Shown here one piece after another: positions 43,004 through 53,008 of a stretch of 64,000 nt of DNA. This DNA is from Bacillota bacterium. Lineage in GTDB: Bacteria > Bacillota > Sulfobacillia > JAUYEG01. Made by a program: the position numbers and the translations under genes. The notes beneath the pieces are model-generated. The model made no database searches. It was not told where the DNA came from and saw nothing but the letters and a program-made list of their open reading frames with translations. The stretch covers positions 27,853 to 91,852 of the forward strand of contig JAUYEG010000063.1 in assembly GCA_030691505.1 (NCBI GenBank), given 5' to 3'. Each line of letters opens with the position of its first letter. Within the stretch, counting starts at the first letter, position 1.

Positions 43004-43519
43004 CTACCGCGGCCCAGGTTGTTTTTGTTCTTTGAGCTTCCACATCAGCCACTGGTTCTCTTTGGTGCGCACCAGATAGTACGCACCCTGGAGCCGCTGC
43101 CCCATCAGGGCAAGCAGGATCTTGTCGTGATCCTCGGACGCGATGGCATATTGGCCGCGGTCCCAGATCGTGACGGTGCCCGCGCCGTAGTTGCCCAGGG
43201 GAATGGTGCCCTCAAAGTCCAGGTATTCGAGCGGGTGGTCCTCCGTGGCAACGGCAAGCCGTTTTGCGCCCGGCTCCAGCGGCGGGCCCTTGGGGACGGC
43301 CCAACTCCGCAGGACGCCATCGCGTTCGAGGCGCAGATCCCAGTGCAGGCTGCGGGCATGGTGTTCCTGCACGACGAAACGGCGAAATGCAGGCTGCTCC
43401 GGGTCCTGAGAGACCGCTCCGCCTGACGGGGGACCCGACGGCTCAGGTGTCCGCCCAAAATCCCGCTTTCGCCGGTACACGGGAATCCCGCTGGGCGCTG
43501 GACCGGCTTTCCTGCTCAT
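43004..43519 (-). CDS. Stand-alone LigD-type 3'-phosphoesterase
   Basis: A 171-residue protein matching the 3'-phosphoesterase (PE) domain of the NHEJ ligase LigD. RFVVQEHHARSLHWDLRLE contains the metal-binding His and Asp/Arg residues, RSWAVPKGPPLEPGAKRLAV and EDHPLEYLDFEGTIPLGNYG are the other signature segments. Such enzymes remove 3'-phosphates or ribonucleotides from DNA ends. No Ku or ligase gene is in the window. The ATG at 43519 follows GGAGGAG; the frame extends upstream without conserved sequence. Confidence 0.9.
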   Translation of the reverse strand: MSRKAGPAPSGIPVYRRKRDFGRTPEPSGPPSGGAVSQDPEQPAFRRFVVQEHHARSLHWDLRLERDGVLRSWAVPKGPPLEPGAKRLAVATEDHPLEYLDFEGTIPLGNYGAGTVTIWDRGQYAIASEDHDKILLALMGQRLQGAYYLVRTKENQWLMWKLKEQKQPGPR

Positions 43520-43627
43520 GAGAAATCTCCTCCAAGCTACACCGCCCCAGCGGCAGGGCGACACCCCAAGCTTGCCCACGGGCGGACCGCAGCTCTCAAT
43601 TACCCCTCGAGCCAGCCATCCACCCCA

Positions 43628-43656
43628 TTGACGCCGGCCCGGTGGCCGACTATAAT
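43628..43656 (+). promoter_or_regulatory. Sigma-A promoter of carAB
   Basis: TTGACG at 43628-43633 and TATAAT at 43651-43656 are spaced by 17 bp, close to consensus. Transcription should begin near 43663, giving a leader of about 55 bases. Confidence 0.9.
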
Positions 43657-43678
43657 CGGCGGAGACTAGGTCATCTTT

Positions 43679-43704
43679 ATGCAATTGTGTTGCATTTGTA
43701 TGCA
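43679..43704 (+). promoter_or_regulatory. Possible ArgR-type operator in the carA leader
   Basis: Two overlapping inverted repeats: ATGCAA-N5-TTGCAT (43679-43695) and TGCAT-N4-ATGCA (43691-43704). The 5-4-5 layout is that of ArgR boxes. It lies about 15-40 bases after the predicted transcription start, so bound protein would block elongation or initiation. carAB feeds arginine and pyrimidine synthesis, which fits. Inference. Confidence 0.5.
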
Positions 43705-43716
43705 GGGAGGCGTGCC

Positions 43717-44810
43717 GTGCGCGGTAAGCTCGCACTGGAGGACGGCTACGTGCTGACCGGCGAAACCTTCGGCGGCGGCCTCCAATCCGGCGGTGAAATC
43801 GTCTTTAACACTTCCATGACGGGTTACCAGGAAATCCTCACCGATCCCTCCTACTGTGGTCAGATCATCGTGCTGACATATCCCCTGATCGGCAACTACG
43901 GTGTGGCCGAGAGCGATTGCGAGGCGCCGCGGTCGTTTGCGCGCGGCCTGGTGTGCCGCGAGGTCTGCGACCAGCCGAGCAACTGGCACCTGGACTCGAC
44001 GCTCGACTCGTTCCTCAAACGCCACAGGCTGCTCGGACTGGCGGGCGTCGATACGAGGGCGCTGGTGCGCCACATCCGCGACCACGGCACGATGCGTGCG
44101 GTCATCGCGGCCGGGGATATCGCGGACGAGGCGCTGGTCGCGCGGGCCCGGGCTCTGCCCGTGCTGTCCGGCCAGCTTCACGTGGCGAGCGTCTCGCCGC
44201 GTGAGATACGGCAGTCGGGCGACCCGGCCGGCCGGCGGATCGTGCTGTATGACCTGGGATCCAAGGCGGGCATAGCTCGCGAACTGGACAAGCTGGGCTT
44301 CCGGGTGATCTCCGTGCCGCACGACTGCCCGGCGAGCGAGGTGCGGCGGTTCCGCCCCGCGGGCGTCGTGCTGTCCAACGGGCCGGGTGACCCGGTAGAC
44401 GTCATGGTGACGGTTGAGGCGGTACGCGACCTCATTGGGCGGTACCCCTTGTTTGGCATCTGTCTTGGGCACCAGATCCTCGGCCTGGCGTTCGGGGCCC
44501 GGACGTACAAGCTCAAGTTTGGCCATCGCGGCGCCAATCACCCGGTACGAGACCTGGGGACCAGGCGGGTCTATATCACGGCCCAGAACCACGGTTTCGC
44601 CGTGGATCCGACCGGCCTGCCGATAGAGGTGGAGGTCTCACACGTAAACCTCAATGACGAAACCGTGGAAGGGCTGCGTCATCGGAGCCTCCCCATCTTT
44701 TCGGTTCAGTACCACCCCGAGGCCTCCCCGGGTCCGCGCGACTCGGCATACTTGTTCGACCACTTCGCCGGCATGGTTTCAGCGGCGAAGGCGGGCCGGG
44801 GGAAATCCCC

Positions 44811-44814
<4 letters not shown>
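43717..44814 (+). CDS. carA: Carbamoyl-phosphate synthase small subunit
   Basis: A 365-residue glutaminase subunit. [21 protein letters not shown] is the conserved N-domain motif; the class I amidotransferase domain shows LSNGPGDP, the nucleophile elbow [14 protein letters not shown] and [13 protein letters not shown] with the catalytic His-Glu. The GTG at 43717 follows GGGAGG and fits the family's N-terminus better than the ATG at 43642, which lies within the promoter. Its stop overlaps the carB start. Confidence 0.95.
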
Positions 44815-48025
<3,211 letters not shown>

Positions 48026-48029
<4 letters not shown>

Positions 48030-48742
48030 CTGTCCGAGGCGGCCTTGGTGCCCAGCTCCTGCGTAAGCTTGTAGACCGCCCTCTTCTCGATCCGCGAAAC
48101 ATAGGACCGTGATATTCCGAGCAATCGGGCGATCTCCCGCTGGGTTCTCTTGACCCCGCTCCGCAGGCCGTAGCGGAGCTCGATCACGGTGCGTTCGCGG
48201 CGGCCGAGGCACTCGAGCTTGGTCCGAACGCTTTTCTGCTGGACGATTGTGTGCACGGTGTCCGGCACGATGTCGGGATCGGTTCCCAGAACGTCCGTGA
48301 GCGTTATCTCGTTGCCTTCACGGTCGACCCCGATGGGGTCGGATAGGAATACCTCGGAGCGCGTCCTCTTCTTGGTCCGAAGAAACATCAGCACCTCGTT
48401 TTCGATGCAGCGGGCGGCGTAGGTCGCCAGGCGGGTGCCGTACTTGGGGTTAAACGTTCTGATTCCCTTTATCAGTCCGATTGTTCCGGTGGAGATGAGG
48501 TCGTCGGGATCCTCGCCGGTGTTGTCAAACTTCTTGACCACATGCGCGACAAGCCTGAGATTGCGCTCGATGAGCACGTCCCGGGCGGCCTTGTTTCCTT
48601 CCCCCATCAGTTGCAGATAGCGGGCTTCCTCCTCTTCCTTGAGTGGATGCGGAAACGTGCCCGAATTGCTCAAGTAGCCCGCGATGGTGCTCAGCACGCT
48701 GAGCACTAGTCCCCACAAGGCGGAAAGGAACACGGGTCTCAT
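48026..48742 (-). CDS. sigK: Sporulation sigma factor SigK (pro-sigma-K)
   Basis: A 238-residue sigma factor of the SigK/SigE type. The first 20 or so residues are hydrophobic ([20 protein letters not shown]), as in pro-sigma-K, which is held at the mother-cell membrane until cleaved by SpoIVFB; the mature part begins near [16 protein letters not shown]. Region 2 shows [15 protein letters not shown] and region 4 shows [12 protein letters not shown] with the helix-turn-helix [21 protein letters not shown]. The gene is continuous, with no skin-like insertion. The ATG at 48742 is preceded by CAGGGAG. Confidence 0.94.
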
Positions 48743-48874
48743 CTCTCCCTGTCATCGGCGAAGTTGCGGCCCGGACCGCATGCAGCCGCCTAACAACCTA
48801 TGCTGAGCGGCAGGGGGTGGTGCACCTCCTCAGCCCGGGGGGCGGGTTTCTTTGAGAGCCAGTGGCCCCTATGC

Positions 48875-50080
48875 TCACTTAATGTAGAGGGCGACGTTTC
48901 TGAGGTGCTCGGCGAAAGTCCGGGAGAAGGCGTGCGTTCCGTCAGGCTTGGCAACGAAGTAGAGGTAGTTGACCTGCGCCGGGTACAGCGCGGCCTCAAT
49001 GGAGGCGAGCCCCGGCGAGCATATCGGACCGGGCGGGAGTCCCGCGTTGACGTATGTATTGTAGGGCGAATCGATGGCGAGTTCCTTGCTGGTTATCGGC
49101 CGCGTCGGATCCGGCATCGCGTAGCGCACGGTCGGGTCCGCGTCAAGCTTCATCCCGATCCGCAGGCGGTTATGGAAGACTCCGGAGATGACCGGCCGCT
49201 CCTCGGGCGCGCGGGCCTCACGCTCGATGATCGACGCCAGGGTGATGACCTGGGACGGGGTAAGCTTTAGTTCGCGCGCCCGCTCCTCGAGCGCGGGGGA
49301 CATGGCGGCCTTGAACCGGCCGACCATGATCCTGACCAGCTCTCCTTCCGTGATGCCGCGGTAGACGTGATATGTGTCCGGAAAGAGATATCCCTCAAGC
49401 GGGAAGCGGACCTGGGCCGGCCGGCTGGATGCGAATCCCGCCGGCAGTAAGCCGGAGTTGGCCGCGCTCCGCAGGGCTTCGTGGAAGCGGGCCTGATCGG
49501 CAAAGCCGCGCTGCTCGAGCAGCGCGGCTATCTGGGCTGCGTTGTACCCCTCAGGGATCGTGATCGGGTGCAGGACCACTTGCCCCCGCGCCATCCTGGC
49601 GACTATCTGTGGCGTGCTCATCCCGTAGCTGATGGTATACTCCCCTGCGTGAAGGCTGCCGGATGTACCGCTGACAACCGTCCACCGCCGGAAAGCCCGC
49701 GCGCTGCGTATCAGACCCTTGGTCTCGAGCAGATCCGCAATCTGCGTCGTGGAGTGGCCGTATGGCACGGCCACGATTTCGCTGTCGGCGCTTCCGGGCC
49801 TCACGGGCGCAAGCGCCATCCGGTAGACGCCGAAAGCGATCACGAGCGCCAGTACGACGAACGCCAGCCCCGAAACCAGCAAGAGCCTGGGACCATGAAG
49901 GTACCGCAGGCCCTTGACCAGCCGCCCCAGACGATCGGTCAATCGGGTTAGAGGCCCGGCCCAGAGCCCTTGCCATCGCCGGCTAACCCAACCGCGGGCC
50001 TGGTCCCACACCCGCTCGAGGCGCTGCAAGACTGGTGTCAACGGGCCGCGCTCGGGATCCGGAAGTGGGGAGATGCCCAC
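48875..50080 (-). CDS. mltG: Endolytic transglycosylase MltG
   Basis: A 401-residue membrane-anchored lytic transglycosylase. A cytoplasmic N-terminal segment (1-65) and one transmembrane helix (about 66-90) precede the YceG domain with EGYNAAQIA, FPLEGYLFPDTYHVY, LASIIEREA (catalytic Glu) and DSPYNTYVNAGLPPGPICSPG. It cuts nascent glycan strands to end their growth. The GTG at 50080 has a weak ribosome binding site. It is the last gene of the alaS-ireB-...-mltG run. No gene is seen in the 130 bases before sigK. Confidence 0.93.
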   Translation of the reverse strand: MGISPLPDPERGPLTPVLQRLERVWDQARGWVSRRWQGLWAGPLTRLTDRLGRLVKGLRYLHGPRLLLVSGLAFVVLALVIAFGVYRMALAPVRPGSADSEIVAVPYGHSTTQIADLLETKGLIRSARAFRRWTVVSGTSGSLHAGEYTISYGMSTPQIVARMARGQVVLHPITIPEGYNAAQIAALLEQRGFADQARFHEALRSAANSGLLPAGFASSRPAQVRFPLEGYLFPDTYHVYRGITEGELVRIMVGRFKAAMSPALEERARELKLTPSQVITLASIIEREARAPEERPVISGVFHNRLRIGMKLDADPTVRYAMPDPTRPITSKELAIDSPYNTYVNAGLPPGPICSPGLASIEAALYPAQVNYLYFVAKPDGTHAFSRTFAEHLRNVALYIK

Positions 50081-50091
50081 AGCGTCAGGGT

Positions 50092-50478
50092 CTAGGCCCC
50101 TTTGGGATCCGGGGCCTTGTCTTCCTTGTCTTCTTCCTCGTCGTCCTCGCCGGCGTCCTCATCATCCAAATCGTCATCCTGGAGCTCTTCCCAGGCCGCC
50201 GTGACCTCAGCCCACTCCTCGTCGTTCTCGATCTCGACATAGACCTCTTCGCCCTCGTCATCCTTCTCGAGCCGGAAGATCATCGCCTCGTTGCCCTCGA
50301 TGAACTCCTCGTCCTCAGGCTCGAGAGCGTCCTTATCCTCGTTGTCCGTGCCCTCAAGCGGAACAAGCACCGCGTACCGGTGCCCTCCGGACTCGAACGC
50401 GTCCAGAAACAGGAACTCGACCTCGTTGCCCTCATCGTCCGTTAGGACGACGATGTCCTCGCGGTCCTCGCTGGGCAT
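50092..50478 (-). CDS. DUF1292 family acidic protein
   Basis: A 128-residue protein. The DUF1292 domain (DIVVLTDDEGNEVEFLFLDAFE..RYAVLVPL) occupies the first 80 residues and the rest is a run of Asp/Glu-rich sequence. Function unknown, but the family regularly lies between ruvX and mltG in Firmicutes, as here. The ATG at 50478, six bases after GGGGTG, is preferred over a GTG at 50487. Confidence 0.9.
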   Translation of the reverse strand: MPSEDREDIVVLTDDEGNEVEFLFLDAFESGGHRYAVLVPLEGTDNEDKDALEPEDEEFIEGNEAMIFRLEKDDEGEEVYVEIENDEEWAEVTAAWEELQDDDLDDEDAGEDDEEEDKEDKAPDPKGA

Positions 50479-50483
50479 CGTTT

Positions 50484-50999
50484 TCACCCCTTATCCATCC
50501 TCGGCGGGCTGCCGCCCGCCTGATTGCCGGCGCCAGGCCGGGCCCCGGCCCTTAGGTAGTCTACCACAAGCACTGCGGCCGACTGGCTGTCAATCAACTG
50601 CTTTCGCTTGCGGCGGCTCAAATCGGCCGCCAGAAGAGTCTTCTCCGCCATCACGGTCGTCAAACGCTCGTCCCAAAGCGCAACGTTGACACCCGGAAGG
50701 AGATTCCCGATCAACTTGGCCAGGCGCCGCGCCTGGGCTGCCGCCGGGCCTTCGGACCCGTCCATGTTGCGCGGCAGTCCCACGACGATTTCGCACACCT
50801 CGTACTCCGCGACCAGTGCTGCAATGGACCGGGCAACGTGTGCCAGCCCGGACCCCGCCGGGGCCGGCGGCAGCGGACGGACGGCCACCCCTTGCTGGTC
50901 GGCGAGGGCCAGCCCGACTCGCTTGGATCCCGGATCCACACCCAGTACCCTCGCTGCCCTACACCACCTTGAGGTGAAAATGGGGACACCGCGCGGCAC
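50484..50999 (-). CDS. ruvX: RuvX/YqgF putative Holliday-junction resolvase
   Basis: An RNase H-like nuclease. RVLGVDPGSKRVGLALAD carries the first catalytic Asp, EIVVGLPRNMDGSEGP is the conserved glycine-rich strand, and WDERLTTVMAEKTLL the second acidic motif. It acts in pre-16S rRNA maturation. No ATG, GTG or TTG lies immediately before the conserved RVLGVDPG; the nearest in frame is the GTG at 50999 (41-base overlap with the aldo/keto reductase gene), so the start is uncertain and a CTG near 50945 is possible. Confidence 0.88.
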   Translation of the reverse strand: MPRGVPIFTSRWCRAARVLGVDPGSKRVGLALADQQGVAVRPLPPAPAGSGLAHVARSIAALVAEYEVCEIVVGLPRNMDGSEGPAAAQARRLAKLIGNLLPGVNVALWDERLTTVMAEKTLLAADLSRRKRKQLIDSQSAAVLVVDYLRAGARPGAGNQAGGSPPRMDKG

Positions 51000-51927
51000 A
51001 GTACCCGCACAGGACGCACCGTTGCTCATCCACACGCAGCACCCCGGACTCCAGGCGCAACGCGTCGTGGCCGCAGGCCTCAACGCACTGCCCGCACCCG
51101 TCGCACCAGGGCTCGACCACGAGCCGCCGGACTGCCCCGGCCACCGCCGACCGCACTGACTGCGGTATGGCGCTGCCGGCCAGGACCGACAGGGCGAAGG
51201 CCAACTCGGCCTCTCCTCCGATTCCCACAGCTACGGCATGAATATATGGGATGTCGCGCACGAAGGCAAGAGCTTCCTCCGCCCTCCCCGCAAGATGCCC
51301 GCCGGCGAGGGGCTTCATGGCGTAGACCGCCTTGCCGCACTCATGGGCCGCTGCAATGGCCGACAGCATGGCCTCACGGTCGCCGCCGACGATTCCCGTG
51401 CCGTCGATGTTGAGCAGCGGACAGATCACCTCGATGAGCGGTTCGGCGCAAGCCGCCAGCACCCCCTCCACACAGTGCGTGGAAAGGCCGGCGGCTCGGA
51501 TAACGCCGCGCTCACGGAGCCTGTGCAGTTCGAGCAGCGCCTCGCGGTGCCCGCGAAGAGTGTGCGCGGATTCCTGCTCGTGAAGGAGGAAAATGTCGAT
51601 GTATGTTGTTCCGAGCTGCAGCAGAGCGTCCTCCACGTCCCGTCGCGCCTCATCCCCGGTGACGGCGTATGACTTGCTCGCGAGGACCACCTCATGCCGG
51701 GGAACGGTTTGGAGCAACGCGGCAAGATGCGCATAGGTGCCGTAGATCTTGGCGGTGTCAAAGAAGTTGACCCCCGCGGCCACCGCGGCGCGGTACACCT
51801 TCGCGGCCTGCTGCGGAGACAGCCCCCGGTGCCACCGGCTGGCTGTCAGCGTTCCCACACAGAGCCGGGAGACCTCGATGCCCGTATTCCCGAACGGGGC
51901 GGCCTGCATTCGCGGGTCAGAGCACAT
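50959..51927 (-). CDS. Aldo/keto reductase with C-terminal ferredoxin domain
   Basis: A 322-residue protein. The TIM barrel of about 250 residues has the Asp-Tyr pair (NFFDTAKIYG, with Lys in LASKSYAV). The C-terminal part contains two cluster motifs, CDGCGQCVEAC and CVLCGYCAARCP, so it probably binds two [4Fe-4S] clusters. This group of ferredoxin-linked aldo/keto reductases is common in anaerobes; substrates are unknown. The ATG at 51927 overlaps the rhomboid gene stop. It separates ireB and rhomboid from ruvX. Confidence 0.88.
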   Translation of the reverse strand: MCSDPRMQAAPFGNTGIEVSRLCVGTLTASRWHRGLSPQQAAKVYRAAVAAGVNFFDTAKIYGTYAHLAALLQTVPRHEVVLASKSYAVTGDEARRDVEDALLQLGTTYIDIFLLHEQESAHTLRGHREALLELHRLRERGVIRAAGLSTHCVEGVLAACAEPLIEVICPLLNIDGTGIVGGDREAMLSAIAAAHECGKAVYAMKPLAGGHLAGRAEEALAFVRDIPYIHAVAVGIGGEAELAFALSVLAGSAIPQSVRSAVAGAVRRLVVEPWCDGCGQCVEACGHDALRLESGVLRVDEQRCVLCGYCAARCPHFHLKVV

Positions 51928-52654
51928 CGGGTCCGCCGCCGCCCCAGTCGTCGAGCCGGGGCCGCCGGCGTGGGCGGCGCGGCGCCATCAGGCGAACCAG
52001 GATCACCCCGGCGGCAAAGCCGCCGATATGCGCCCACCAAGCGACGACATCGACCGCGCCCGGGGCCAGCGCGCTTACCCCGCTTATCAGCTGGAGCACG
52101 AACCAGAACAGCAGGAAGAGGATCGCCGGCACCTCGGTAAGGTGCAGGAAGAAAAACAGGGGCACGAGAGCCAGGATCCTCGAGCCTGGAAAGCTCACGA
52201 AGTAGGCTCCCAGCACTCCGGCGATCGCTCCACTGGCGCCGATCAGCGGCACCGTCGAGGCCGGCGCCGACACAATGTGGCTGAGCGTCGCCAGAGCGCC
52301 GGTCAGGATGTAGAAGACCACGAACCGGCCCCTGCCCAGCCGGTCCTCGACGTTGTCGCCGAATACCCACAGATAGAGCATGTTGCCGAGCAAATGGATG
52401 AGGTTACCGTGGATGAACATGCCCGTGACCAGGGTTCCGAGCAGGTGATAGACCACGTCCAGGCGGCCGGCGAACAGGAACCTGGGAAGCATGTTGAACT
52501 GCACGGGCACTATGCCGTGCCGGAGGAAAAACAGCCGCAGCTCCCCCGGAGCAAGCCCGGACTGGTAGACGAACACCGCGACGTTGATTGCGATGAACAT
52601 AACCGTGAGGAGCGGGAAACGGCGAGATCGGATGTTGTCACGAACGGGTATCAA
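51917..52654 (-). CDS. Rhomboid family intramembrane serine protease
   Basis: A 245-residue protein with six or seven helices. The catalytic Ser is in GASGAIAGVLGAY and the catalytic His in WWAHIGGFAAGV; HGNLIHLLGNMLYLWVFGDNVED is the conserved oxyanion/loop region. It cleaves membrane-helix substrates. The TTG at 52654 has GAGGGGG nearby, which lies in the arm of a hairpin (52662-52688), so translation may be modulated. The C-terminal Arg/Pro-rich tail is cytoplasmic. Confidence 0.92.
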   Translation of the reverse strand: MIPVRDNIRSRRFPLLTVMFIAINVAVFVYQSGLAPGELRLFFLRHGIVPVQFNMLPRFLFAGRLDVVYHLLGTLVTGMFIHGNLIHLLGNMLYLWVFGDNVEDRLGRGRFVVFYILTGALATLSHIVSAPASTVPLIGASGAIAGVLGAYFVSFPGSRILALVPLFFFLHLTEVPAILFLLFWFVLQLISGVSALAPGAVDVVAWWAHIGGFAAGVILVRLMAPRRPRRRPRLDDWGGGGPDVL

Positions 52655-52661
52655 GCGGGCA

Positions 52662-52688
52662 GGCCCCCTCGTCCTGCGCGGGGGGGCC
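52662..52688 (-). promoter_or_regulatory. Hairpin overlapping the rhomboid ribosome binding site
   Basis: GGCCCCC at 52662-52668 pairs with GGGGGCC at 52682-52688. On the minus strand the ribosome binding site of the rhomboid gene (GAGGGGG, 52664-52670 region) forms one arm. It can close the site unless translating ribosomes or another factor open it. The hairpin lies directly between ireB and the rhomboid gene. Confidence 0.4.
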
Positions 52689-52690
52689 GT

Positions 52691-52951
52691 TTAGGGCTGC
52701 GCGTGCTCAGCAACGAAACGTCGGACCAACTCCTCAAGTAGCTCGTCGCGCTCCACGCGGACGATGAGGCTGCGTGCGCCGAGGTGGGTGGTGATATACG
52801 CCGGATCGCCCGACAGTAGGTATCCCACCAACTGCTCGACCGGATTATAGCCTTTTTCCGTAAGCGCCCGATACACCTGTAGGAGCACGTCTTTGGCCTT
52901 GTAGGTTTCGCGCTCCAGCTTAAAGCGTGCCGTGCGCTCGCCTGGTTCCAT
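52691..52951 (-). CDS. ireB: IreB family regulatory phosphoprotein
   Basis: An 86-residue protein matching IreB (formerly UPF0297/DUF965). KDVLLQVYRALTEKGYNPVEQLVGYLLSGDPAYITTHLGARSLI is strongly conserved in the family. In Enterococcus IreB is a substrate of the PASTA kinase IreK and affects cell-wall stress. The ATG at 52951, eight bases after GGGGGG, fits better than a GTG at 52960. It follows alaS, its usual neighbour. Confidence 0.93.
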   Translation of the reverse strand: MEPGERTARFKLERETYKAKDVLLQVYRALTEKGYNPVEQLVGYLLSGDPAYITTHLGARSLIVRVERDELLEELVRRFVAEHAQP

Positions 52952-53008
52952 CGCCAGCACCCCCCCCGCCGCAGTCGCGCGCCTGGAAGAGATGATTTCG
53001 CCACCGGG

